A DNA stretch of 11,191 nucleotides. Origin: T1Sed10-7 sp046540855 (GTDB lineage: Bacteria; Actinomycetota; Nitriliruptoria; Nitriliruptorales; Nitriliruptoraceae). The stretch lies in assembly GCA_046540855.1 (NCBI GenBank), contig JBKHEJ010000082.1, positions 1 through 11,191 on the forward strand, read 5' to 3'. The notes under the pieces were generated by a model. The model saw nothing but the letters and a program-made list of their open reading frames with translations. It ran no database searches and had not been told where the DNA came from. Below are positions 5,098-11,191 of the stretch, piece after piece. A program made the translations under genes and the position numbers. Every line of letters begins with the position of its first letter. The stretch's first letter is position 1.

Positions 5098-5886
5098 CCG
5101 GAGCGCATCCACCAGCGCGGTGAGCGTGGCGCTGGTGTCGCTGCGCAGCACCACCTCGGCGAGATCGTCGTAGGGGGTGGGCTCGGCGTTGACGATCATC
5201 AGGCTCGCTCCCGCCTCCAGCGCCGTGCGTGGGAGCAGCGCCACGGGGTGGACGGTCAGCGAGGTCCCGACCGCGAGGAAGACGTCCGCGGCCACCGTGG
5301 CGTCGTGGGCGCGCTGCAGCAGGGCGGGGTCGAGCGACTGGCCGAAGGAGACGGTGGCGACCTTCAGCAGCCCGCCGCAGCGGGCACAGCGCGGGTCGTG
5401 CTCACCGGCGCGGACCCTCTCGAGCACCGGGTCAGCGGGCTGCCGGTCGCCGCAGCCGAGGCAGACGACCTCCCGGATGGTCCCGTGGATCTCGATCGTG
5501 CGGCCGGGGGAGCTCCCGGCCAGCAGGTGCAGCCCGTCCACGTTCTGGGTGACCAGCGCGGTCAGTCGCTCCAGACGCTCGAGCTCGGCGATGGCCCGGT
5601 GGCCGGCGTTCGGCTCGGCCTGCCAGCTCGGGTCGGCGGCGCGGCGCCGCCAGGACTCGCGCCGCACCTCCTCGTCGCTGATGTAGGCGTCGATCGACAC
5701 GTACCGCTGGGCGGAGGGGTCCTTGGTCCACAGCCCCTGCGGGCCGCGGTAGTCGGGGATCCCCGAGCCGGTGGACACGCCCGCACCGGTGAGGACCACG
5801 ACGACATCGGCGCGGCGGATGCGGTCGGCAACAGCCGCGATCCTGGCTCGGTCGAGCCCGGCAGCGTCGGGCTGGTCGCTCGGCAC
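5089..5886 (-). CDS. cobB: Sir2-family NAD-dependent protein deacylase (sirtuin)
   Basis: Sirtuins remove acyl groups from lysines using NAD, releasing nicotinamide and O-acyl-ADP-ribose. The 265-residue protein shows TGAGVSTGSGIPDYRG (33-48) for NAD binding, TQNVDGLH (113-120), catalytic H134 in IEIHGT, a zinc site of four cysteines (C142, C145, C167, C170), VGTSLTVHP (207-214) and NAEPTPYD. There is no A-x-x-Y-x-x-R motif of class III desuccinylases, so deacetylation is the likelier activity. The usual M/FFGE segment reads SFGQ. The GPQGLWT stretch recalls the SIRT6/7 type and actinobacterial sirtuins. The start is the GTG at 5886-5884, 4 nt after an AAGGAGG site (5897-5891). It is divergent from deoD with a 104-nt gap. 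Confidence 0.93.
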   Translation of the reverse strand: MPSDQPDAAGLDRARIAAVADRIRRADVVVVLTGAGVSTGSGIPDYRGPQGLWTKDPSAQRYVSIDAYISDEEVRRESWRRRAADPSWQAEPNAGHRAIAELERLERLTALVTQNVDGLHLLAGSSPGRTIEIHGTIREVVCLGCGDRQPADPVLERVRAGEHDPRCARCGGLLKVATVSFGQSLDPALLQRAHDATVAADVFLAVGTSLTVHPVALLPRTALEAGASLMIVNAEPTPYDDLAEVVLRSDTSATLTALVDALRSP

Positions 5887-5990
5887 GGCTCCTCCTTCCC
5901 GCCCCGCACGCTAGTCCCGCAGCGCCAGCGGCGGACGCGGCAGCGCCAACGCCTGCTTCACTGGGTGGGACCACGACCAGAAGGACCAGC
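5887..5990. promoter_or_regulatory. Divergent sirtuin/deoD intergenic region
   Basis: These 104 nt must hold promoters for both flanking genes. GCAGCGCCA occurs twice in direct orientation (5920-5928 and 5940-5948), a 20-nt period, close to two helical turns. Ribosome sites are seen at both edges (AAGGAGG for the sirtuin at 5897-5891, GAAGGA for deoD at 5980-5985). I find no convincing -10/-35 pair. Confidence 0.35.
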
Positions 5991-6719
5991 GTGCCCACCC
6001 CCCACCTGTCGACCACGCCCGGCGGCTTCGCCGACACCGTGCTCCTGCCCGGCGACCCGCTCCGTGCCGCACACATCGCGGAGCGCTGCTTCGAGGCGCC
6101 CGAGCTCGTCAACGAGGTGCGTGGCGCGCTCGCCTACACCGGGTCCTACCAGGGCATGCCGGTCTCGGTCCTCGGGACGGGGATGGGGATCCCCTCGGCC
6201 TCGATCTACGCCACCGAGCTGGTGCGTGAGTACGGGGTCACCCGCCTCGTGCGGGTCGGATCCTGCGGTGCCCTGCAGGAGCACCTCGGCCTGCGCGACG
6301 TCGTGCTCGCCGTCGGTGCCTGCACCGACTCCGGGGTCAACCGGGCGCGGTACGGCGGCATGGACTTCGCGGCCACCGCCGACTTCCACCTCCTGCGCGC
6401 CGCGGCAGAGGCCGCCGAGGCGCGCGAGCACCCGGTCACGGTCGGCAACGTCCACAGCGCCGACCAGTTCTACGACCCCCGGGAGGGCATCTTCGACCTC
6501 CAGCGCGGGATGGGGGTGCTCGCCGTCGAGATGGAGGCCGCCGGGCTGTACGGCGTCGCGGCCGCCCACGGGGTGCGGGCGCTGACGGTGCTCACGGTCA
6601 GCGACCACATCCTCACCGGGGAGGCGGTGTCCGCCGAGGAGCGCCAGCGCACCTTCGACGACATGGTCGACATCGCGCTCGACGGGCTGGTGCGCGATAC
6701 GGCCCGCCTCAGCCACTGA
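5991..6719 (+). CDS. deoD: Purine nucleoside phosphorylase, DeoD type
   Basis: The enzyme splits purine (deoxy)nucleosides with phosphate into base and ribose-1-phosphate for salvage. The 242 residues align along their whole length with E. coli DeoD (239 aa): MPTPH at the start (H5 acts in the neighbouring subunit's site), phosphate ligands G21, R25, R44, R88 and S91, the sugar/base residues V179-E180-M181-E182, and the catalytic pair S204-D205 with R218. This is the hexameric NP-I family, not the trimeric PNP known from mycobacteria and Cellulomonas. GTG 5991 is supported by GAAGGA 5 nt upstream. The gene converges with vapC, whose end lies 61 nt away. Confidence 0.96.
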   Translation: MPTPHLSTTPGGFADTVLLPGDPLRAAHIAERCFEAPELVNEVRGALAYTGSYQGMPVSVLGTGMGIPSASIYATELVREYGVTRLVRVGSCGALQEHLGLRDVVLAVGACTDSGVNRARYGGMDFAATADFHLLRAAAEAAEAREHPVTVGNVHSADQFYDPREGIFDLQRGMGVLAVEMEAAGLYGVAAAHGVRALTVLTVSDHILTGEAVSAEERQRTFDDMVDIALDGLVRDTARLSH

Positions 6720-6780
6720 TGAGTTCGGCAGCGGGTGTTGATGGATAGGCCCAACAGGGCGCGTAGATCGGGCGTTCTGG
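6720..6780. other. Convergent gap between deoD and vapC
   Basis: The 61 nt between two convergent 3' ends contain one weak inverted repeat, TGTTG (6736-6740) and CAACA (6752-6756). No T-run or strong stem is present, so I cannot name a terminator. Confidence 0.3.
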
Positions 6781-7221
6781 CTACTCGCCATCGTCTTCGG
6801 CAGACGTGTCGGCGACCGCCATGCCGAGCGTCCTGGCTGCGGTGCACAGGTCGCGGTCACCGGCGACCATGACGGTCGCATCGTCACGGAGGCGTTCGGC
6901 TGCTGCGAGGTGGACAGCGTCGTAGCCACGCAGCGCGTGGTGCTGGGCCAGCTCGCCTGCCCGACGCACGAGTCGCTCGTCGATCTCCAACAGATCGAGG
7001 TTGGCGTAGAGGCCATCGAGCGCGTCGACCGTCGTGGCGAGATCGGTCGCAGCGAGCCGCCCCAGCCGGGTCGCCTGCGCGAGAGCTGCCCGAGCCTCGG
7101 CGTAGATCAACCGCACGGCGACCACGTTGTCTGCCACGTCCCACAACCGGCAGGCACGCTCCGATCCTGGTTCGTCCACCAGCAGCGGGATGAGCGCGGA
7201 GGTGTCGAAGTAGGCGATCAC
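6781..7221 (-). CDS. vapC: PIN-domain ribonuclease toxin (VapC family)
   Basis: The 146-residue protein is a PIN-domain Mg-dependent RNase, the toxin of a type II pair. The acidic active site is complete: D6 in AYFDTSAL, E42 in YAEARAAL, D101 in GYDAVHLAAA and D122 (or D124) in VAGDRDL. Family members usually cleave tRNA or rRNA; the target here is unknown. The start is the GTG at 7221-7219, which overlaps the antitoxin stop as GTGA, so the toxin is translated by coupling. That order (antitoxin first, 4-nt overlap) is typical of such modules. The stop is TAG at 6783-6781. Confidence 0.93.
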   Translation of the reverse strand: MIAYFDTSALIPLLVDEPGSERACRLWDVADNVVAVRLIYAEARAALAQATRLGRLAATDLATTVDALDGLYANLDLLEIDERLVRRAGELAQHHALRGYDAVHLAAAERLRDDATVMVAGDRDLCTAARTLGMAVADTSAEDDGE

Positions 7222-7478
7222 CGACGCTGTTCAGCGACGAGCCCGCTGACCTCTCCGGTCACCGTGACGCGGGTCGTCGGTCGACGGCGGTCACGGGTCG
7301 CCGCAGGCGTGACAAGGCCCTCGACGATCAGCCGGTCGAGCGTGTGCGGTCCGTCGACCGGGACCAACCGTGCGATCGGTTTCCCCCGGTCGGTGACGGT
7401 CAACTCCTCGCCGGACCGAACACGCTCGAGGTAGCGGCTGAGATGATCGCGCAGGTCTCGGATCCCGGCCTCAGCCAT
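7218..7478 (-). CDS. vapB: Phd/YefM-family antitoxin of the VapC toxin
   Basis: The 86-residue protein has the Phd/YefM layout: IRDLRDHLSRYLERVRSGE (6-24) forms the N-terminal DNA-binding and dimer part, LTVTDRGKPIARLVPV (26-41) is the family's strand-turn-strand signature, and the basic C-terminal tail (about 45-86) would wrap the toxin. It should block VapC and, as a complex, repress its own promoter. ATG 7478-7476 has GGGAGG (7489-7484) 5 nt upstream. The stop overlaps vapC by 4 nt. The module lies 80 nt after the permease gene on the same strand. Confidence 0.92.
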   Translation of the reverse strand: MAEAGIRDLRDHLSRYLERVRSGEELTVTDRGKPIARLVPVDGPHTLDRLIVEGLVTPAATRDRRRPTTRVTVTGEVSGLVAEQRR

Positions 7479-7558
7479 GTCGACCTCCCGATGTGGCGTC
7501 ATTAGACGTGTGATAGTAGCCACAGTTTCGAGGGTTCGGATGAGCCACGCTGCCGAAC
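7479..7558 (-). promoter_or_regulatory. Probable autoregulated promoter of the toxin-antitoxin pair
   Basis: This 80-nt gap is clearly richer in A/T than its surroundings. Read on the - strand it contains TACTAT (7518-7513) and TCTAAT (7506-7501), either of which could be a -10 element; no good -35 is seen. TGTG (7509-7512) and CACA (7521-7524) flank the first of these as a short inverted repeat, a plausible operator for the antitoxin complex. The ribosome site is GGGAGG at 7489-7484. No terminator for the permease gene is evident. Confidence 0.4.
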
Positions 7559-9088
7559 TCAGCCGCTGACCAGGGCGAGCTGGACCAGCAGGCCGAGGAG
7601 GATCACCACCAGCAGGATCCCCGCCCCGAGGAGGTTGCGTCGGATCACCTCCGACTCCCGCCCGGACGCGCCGGCCGCCGAGGTGCCGACGGCCGCGACC
7701 GTCGGGGTCAGGGCGTTGCCGACGTTGCCGCCGGCGGTCTGGCCGGCGAGCAGGATCGCGGGCAGGATGCCGAGCGCCACCGCGACCTCGGCCTGCAGGG
7801 AGGCGAACAGCGCGTTGGACGCCGTCGTCGCCCCCGTCAGCACCGTGCCGAGCGTGCCGAGCGGTGCCGAGACGGCCACGAAGGCGATGCCGAGCGTGCT
7901 GGCGAGCGCCTCGGCGATCGCCGCGATCATGCCGGCCTCGGTCAGCGCGGCAGCGAGCACGGTCAGGCCGAGGATGCTGGCCCCGACCTTGCGGCACCGG
8001 TTCAGCCAGCTCGCGAGCGCCGCCTGGGTCCCGCCCGTCGGCCACCAGCCACGGCGCCGGTAGACGAGCAGGCCGACGACGGTGGCGAGCACCACGTAGG
8101 GCAGCGGGTGCAGGAGCGGACGGAACACGGGGCTGACCGCGGCGTCGGGGGAGACGAACCCGAAGGCGGCCTCGCTGCCGGGCAGCACCGGCGCGATCGC
8201 CGGGACCTGCTCGAACAGCGAACGGACCGCGGGCAGCGCGAACCCGATCACCGCCGCACCGGTGAGGACGACGTAGGGCATCGCCGCGGTGAGCAGCGGC
8301 CGGCCCTCGGGACGGCGGCCGCCGCGGTCCGGCAGGAGCACCCACGCGGCGAGCAGGCCTGCGAGCCCGGCGGCGGTGGAGCCGAGCGCGGGCTGGGTCA
8401 CCGCGACGGCGACGAGCGCAGCGCCCATGGCCGTGCCGAGCGCGAGCGCCCGCCACAGGTCACCCGGGCTGCGGCGAGCCCGCGCCAGCACGAGCAGACC
8501 GGAGACGATGGCGGTCGCGGCCAGCAGCAGGGCGGCGCGCAGCGCGAAGGAGCCGGCCTGCTCCTCGGTCAGCCGCGCCGTGGCCTCGGCCATGAAGTAG
8601 CTCGAGCCCATCGAGCCGAAGGTGACCGACCACTGGTAGCCGATCAGGCAGGCCGAGACCGCCGCCACCGGGGACATCCCGCGCCGCACGAGCAGCGGCG
8701 CCGACATCGCGATGGGGACCCCGAACCCGGCGGCGCCCTGGAGGAAGGATGGCAGCACGAAGGCGAGCAGCAGCAGCCGCCGGCCGTCGGTCGGCGCGAG
8801 CAGGTCCGCGGCGCCGGCGACCCGATCGAGCGCCCCGGAGCGGTCCAGCACCTCGAACAGCAGCAGCGCTGGCAGCACGATGAGCAGGATCCAGCTCCCG
8901 GTCCACAACCCCCGCAGCACCGCGACGCCCAGCGCTGCCGGTGCGAGCTCGAAGACCGTGCCCCCGAGCCCGAGCGCGACCGCAGCGCTCAGCCACGCGG
9001 ACGGCGTGAGCGGCCGTGAGCGCAGGACCAGCACGGTCAGCAGCACGATCGGGACGGCGGCGACCAGCACCGCCCACCATGGCCACAC
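7559..9088 (-). CDS. lctP: Lactate permease (LctP/LldP) family transporter
   Basis: This is a polytopic membrane protein of about 509 residues, with roughly a dozen hydrophobic segments starting directly at the N-terminus. Family members import lactate or glycolate with protons. The two best conserved blocks are recognisable: SFLQGAAGFGVPIAMSAPLL (114-133) and LGTLGTVLTGATTASNALFA (410-429). E. coli LldP has FLEGAAGFG and TGSDTSSN at these places, so a Glu is Gln117 here and an Asp is Thr421 or nearby; the substrate may differ. It is somewhat shorter than LldP (551 aa). GTG 9088 is preferred over GTG 9091 because GGAG (9098-9095) then lies 6 nt upstream; in-frame codons further upstream encode low-complexity non-membrane sequence. 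It is divergent from the enoyl-CoA hydratase gene. Confidence 0.85.
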   Translation of the reverse strand: MWPWWAVLVAAVPIVLLTVLVLRSRPLTPSAWLSAAVALGLGGTVFELAPAALGVAVLRGLWTGSWILLIVLPALLLFEVLDRSGALDRVAGAADLLAPTDGRRLLLLAFVLPSFLQGAAGFGVPIAMSAPLLVRRGMSPVAAVSACLIGYQWSVTFGSMGSSYFMAEATARLTEEQAGSFALRAALLLAATAIVSGLLVLARARRSPGDLWRALALGTAMGAALVAVAVTQPALGSTAAGLAGLLAAWVLLPDRGGRRPEGRPLLTAAMPYVVLTGAAVIGFALPAVRSLFEQVPAIAPVLPGSEAAFGFVSPDAAVSPVFRPLLHPLPYVVLATVVGLLVYRRRGWWPTGGTQAALASWLNRCRKVGASILGLTVLAAALTEAGMIAAIAEALASTLGIAFVAVSAPLGTLGTVLTGATTASNALFASLQAEVAVALGILPAILLAGQTAGGNVGNALTPTVAAVGTSAAGASGRESEVIRRNLLGAGILLVVILLGLLVQLALVSG

Positions 9089-9209
9089 CACCAGCTCCTG
9101 CCCGGACCCGCACGCGGTCCGAGGGTCCGTCCCGGAGGCTAGCCCCCGACGTCCACCGCTACGCTCGCCGGTCGGACGGGCGGCCGAGCCGCCCGGGACA
9201 GGAGCGAGT
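9089..9209. promoter_or_regulatory. Divergent permease/enoyl-CoA hydratase intergenic region
   Basis: The 121 nt contain two inverted repeats: CGGACC (9103-9108) with GGTCCG (9116-9121), close to the permease start, and a perfect 8-bp hairpin CGGGCGGC-cga-GCCGCCCG (9177-9195) ending 4 nt before the AGGAG site (9200-9204) of the hydratase gene. TACGCT at 9160-9165 fits a loose TANNNT -10 element for the + strand, but no -35 matches. The hairpin could influence translation of the hydratase; this is inference. Confidence 0.35.
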
Positions 9210-9992
9210 GTGCCCGAGCACGTGACCCTCGAGGTCGACGCCGCCGCCCAGCTCGCCGTGCTCCGCGTCGATCGGCCGCCGATGAACGCCCTGTCGCAGG
9301 CGGTCTGGGAGCAGCTCGACGCGGCGGTGGCCGAGGCGGTCGCCGACGAGCGCGTCCGGGTGCTCATCGTCTGGGGTGGCCCGAAGGTGTTCGCCGCGGG
9401 CGCGGACATCACGGAGTTCCCCGACCTCGACCCGGTCGCCGCCCGCCGCTACGGCGCCCTCCTGCAGGCCACGCTCTCCCGCCTCGCGCGCGCGCCGATC
9501 GTCACCATCGCGGCCGTGCACGGCTACGCGCTCGGCGGCGGGTGCGAGCTGGCGTTGGCGTGCGACTTCCGCGTCGCGGCCGACAACGCCAAGCTCGGGC
9601 TGCCGGAGGTCCTGCTCGGGCTGTTGCCAGGAGCCGGCGGGACCCAGCGGCTGCCACGCCTGGTGGGGCTCGCCCGCGCGAAGGAGCTGATCCTGTCGGG
9701 TCGCATGGTCGACATGGTGGAGGCCGAGCGCATCGGCCTGGTCGAGCAGGTGCTGCCCGCCGATGAGCTGCTGGAGGGGGCCCGGGCCTTCGCTGCCCGG
9801 TTCGCCGCTGGCCCGGCCTCCCTCGCGCTCGCCAAGCGCGCCATCGAGGACGGCACCGAGCAGCCGCTCGACCAGGCGCTCCGGCTCGAGTCGGAGCTGT
9901 TCGCCGCCGCCTTCGCGACCGAGGACGCCCGCACCGGGATCGCGAGCTTCCTCGAGCACGGGCCGGGCCGGGCCACCTTCCAGGGCCGCTAG
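9210..9992 (+). CDS. Enoyl-CoA hydratase/isomerase (crotonase) family protein
   Basis: This would hydrate trans-2-enoyl-CoA in fatty-acid or related acyl-CoA breakdown. The 260-residue protein has the crotonase blocks in order: oxyanion-hole segment FAAGADITEF (61-70), HGYALGGGCELALACD (104-119) and LPEVLLGLLPGAGGTQRLPR (131-150). Both catalytic glutamates of true hydratases are present, E113 and E133 (equal to Glu144 and Glu164 of the rat mitochondrial enzyme), so hydratase activity is likelier than isomerase or other crotonase activities. The tail (ASFLEHGPGRATFQGR) is typical. GTG 9210 follows AGGAG (9200-9204) by 5 nt. The TAG stop overlaps the ribosome site of the methyltransferase gene 8 nt downstream, so the two are one transcript. 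Confidence 0.93.
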   Translation: MPEHVTLEVDAAAQLAVLRVDRPPMNALSQAVWEQLDAAVAEAVADERVRVLIVWGGPKVFAAGADITEFPDLDPVAARRYGALLQATLSRLARAPIVTIAAVHGYALGGGCELALACDFRVAADNAKLGLPEVLLGLLPGAGGTQRLPRLVGLARAKELILSGRMVDMVEAERIGLVEQVLPADELLEGARAFAARFAAGPASLALAKRAIEDGTEQPLDQALRLESELFAAAFATEDARTGIASFLEHGPGRATFQGR

Positions 9993-10000
9993 GAGCACCC

Positions 10001-10954
10001 GTGAGCGCAGAGCCGATCCCGCCCGATGTCCGCCGCCTCGACGTCAAGGCCAAGCAGCGCCTGTACCACGACTGGGAGTCGCGTACCTACGAGGAGAAGT
10101 TCTCGATCTCCTACGACCAGCGCTGCATCGACTACGCCCGGGACCGCTTCCGCAAGGTCGTGCCGGAGGGCGCCGGGTTCTCCCGGGTGCTGGAGGTCGG
10201 GGCCGGGACGGGCTTCTTCCTCATCAACCTCGCCCTCGGCGGGTGCCTGGACGGCGCCGAGCTGCACGCCACCGACCTGTCGGAGGGGATGCTCGAGGTG
10301 TGCCGGCGCAACGGTGCCGAGCACGGGCTGACGATCACGACCCGGCAGGGCGACGCGGAGTCCCTGCCCTACGACGACGCCAGCTTCGACCTGGTCATCG
10401 GCCACGCCTTCATCCACCACCTGCCCGTGCCGGGCACCGCCATCGCCGAGATGGCCCGGGTCCTCAAGCCCGGCGGGACCCTCGTGCTCGCCGGGGAGCC
10501 CACCGAGCTCGGCGACAAGCTGTCCTGGATGGTCAAGAACGCCACCTGGCGCACCTTCCGCGCGGTCACCGCGCTGCCGGGGCTGGGTGGGCTGCGCAAG
10601 CCGTCGATCACCGAGTCCGGGGGGACCGCCACCGACGAGGTGCTCGCCCGGCTCGAGCACGAGGTGGACCTGCACACCTTCCGGCCGCGGGACGTGGAGC
10701 GGACCGCGCGGCTGGTCGGTCTGACCGAGGTCAAGGTCGTCACCGAGGAGCTGACCGCCAACTGGGTCGGCTGGTCGGTCCGCACCATCGAGGGCGCGGT
10801 GCGTCCGGGGCTGCTCGGCCCGCGCTGGGCCTACGCCGCCTTCCACAGCTACCTGTGGCTGCACCGGTTCGATGACGAGGTGCTGGCGCGGGTCGTGCCC
10901 CGCGACCTGTTCTACAACCTCATCCTCTACGCCCGCAAGCCCTACGAGCGGTGA
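10001..10954 (+). CDS. Class I SAM-dependent methyltransferase
   Basis: The 317-residue protein has a Rossmann methyltransferase core: motif I VLEVGAGTGFF (63-73), the acidic end of beta-2 in TDLSEGML (91-98), motif II-like LPYDDASFDLVIGHAFIHHL (122-141) and LKPGGTLVLAGEP (155-167). About 55 residues precede the core and about 140 follow it; the C-terminal part (AYAAFHSYLWLHRF) is rich in aromatic residues and may bind the substrate. The acceptor cannot be told from sequence; both small-molecule and lipid methylation are possible. AGGAG (9991-9995) overlaps the upstream stop and lies 5 nt from the GTG start. The stop overlaps the next gene as GTGA. Its tight link to an enoyl-CoA hydratase hints at acyl-CoA or lipid metabolism. 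Confidence 0.88.
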   Translation: MSAEPIPPDVRRLDVKAKQRLYHDWESRTYEEKFSISYDQRCIDYARDRFRKVVPEGAGFSRVLEVGAGTGFFLINLALGGCLDGAELHATDLSEGMLEVCRRNGAEHGLTITTRQGDAESLPYDDASFDLVIGHAFIHHLPVPGTAIAEMARVLKPGGTLVLAGEPTELGDKLSWMVKNATWRTFRAVTALPGLGGLRKPSITESGGTATDEVLARLEHEVDLHTFRPRDVERTARLVGLTEVKVVTEELTANWVGWSVRTIEGAVRPGLLGPRWAYAAFHSYLWLHRFDDEVLARVVPRDLFYNLILYARKPYER

Positions 10955-11191
10955 GCACGTCCGAGCCCGCTCGCGAGGTCGACGACCCGGCGGCCGTCGA
11001 GGAGCAGGCGCGTGAGCTGCGGGCCGCGGCCGTCGAGGCGGCGGTGCGCGCCGAGACCGCCCGGGAAGCGGCGGTGCGGGCGAGCCGCCTGGGTGACGAC
11101 CTGCTGGCCGGCGCCGGGGTCCCGGCCCACGTGCGGCGACCACCGCTGAGGACCCGCTACCCGCGCTGGGGCTGGCGGGCGGCGATCCGGG
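10951..11191 (+). CDS. Start of an unrecognised protein (3' end outside window)
   Basis: An open frame starts at GTG 10951, overlaps the methyltransferase stop by 4 nt (GTGA) and stays open to the window edge for 80 codons. Residues 1-50 are rich in Ala, Glu and Arg (EEQARELRAAAVEAAVRAE), a probable charged helix or short coiled coil. They are followed by a basic, aromatic patch (RTRYPRWGWRAAIR). I see no signal peptide and no known domain in this part. The overlap and the codon use with G/C at third positions, like the neighbours, support a real gene in the same operon. Function not assigned. Confidence 0.65.
   Translation, partial: MSTSEPAREVDDPAAVEEQARELRAAAVEAAVRAETAREAAVRASRLGDDLLAGAGVPAHVRRPPLRTRYPRWGWRAAIR

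Noticed and set aside
5248..6585. Open frame of 445 codons on the + strand across the sirtuin and deoD
   Set aside because: It is antisense to the sirtuin and out of frame in deoD; both have complete catalytic motifs, this frame has none.
8108..9019. Open frame of 303 codons opposite the permease
   Set aside because: Gln/Arg/Gly-rich low-complexity product, the typical mirror of a membrane protein gene in GC-rich DNA.
8712..9209. N-terminal extension of the enoyl-CoA hydratase
   Set aside because: The extra residues lie antisense to the permease and are Ser/Pro/Arg-rich; GTG 9210 has a good ribosome site and gives the normal crotonase length.
9089..9412. N-terminal extension of the permease
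   Set aside because: The added residues are not hydrophobic and overlap the hydratase gene; the start at 9088 with GGAG fits the family.
9989..11143. Open frame of 384 codons on the - strand opposite the methyltransferase
   Set aside because: Composition is that of a shadow frame, and the + strand methyltransferase has full SAM motifs.

Overview
The window is GC-rich throughout, with many GTG starts, strong GGAGG-type ribosome binding sites and tightly packed or overlapping genes. These traits, and the actinobacterial look of the sirtuin, the enoyl-CoA hydratase and the methyltransferase, suggest a motile high-GC actinomycete (Actinomycetota, possibly a deep-branching lineage). The assignment is inference; there is no rRNA or other phylogenetic marker.

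Layout. (1) Positions 1-4396 are the end of a chemotaxis cluster on the + strand: the C-terminal signalling part of a methyl-accepting chemotaxis protein (MCP), a C-rich tract plus a perfect 16-bp hairpin, then cheY, cheB, cheR, cheX, a second cheY-like gene and a divergent gene that also carries a CheC/CheX-type E-x-x-N motif. (2) At 4438-6719 lies a housekeeping block: an NmrA-like NAD(P)-binding protein (+), a Sir2 deacylase (-) whose 3' end overlaps it by 9 nt, and a DeoD-type purine nucleoside phosphorylase (+) divergent from the sirtuin. (3) At 6781-9088 the - strand holds a lactate-permease-family transporter, followed 80 nt later by a type II toxin-antitoxin pair (Phd/YefM-type antitoxin, PIN-domain VapC toxin) with a 4-nt overlap. 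(4) At 9210-11191 the + strand holds an enoyl-CoA hydratase, a class I SAM methyltransferase and the start of an unrecognised gene cut by the window edge, probably one operon.

How the genes work together. In the chemotaxis cluster CheR methylates and phospho-CheB demethylates the MCP, CheY carries the phosphoryl signal to the flagellar motor, and CheX-type proteins would dephosphorylate CheY. Two CheY-like proteins and two E-x-x-N candidates in one cluster suggest branched or buffered phosphate flow. CheA, CheW and CheD are not in the window. The sirtuin consumes NAD and the phosphorylase handles purine nucleosides; a shared role in nucleotide or NAD salvage is possible but unproven.

I see no RNA genes, CRISPR array, insertion sequence or prophage. 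No stretch longer than about 225 nt lacks a gene. The least ordinary parts are the second E-x-x-N protein, the C-rich/G-quadruplex-prone tract after the MCP gene, the residue substitutions in the permease, and the toxin-antitoxin module with its locally AT-richer promoter region.
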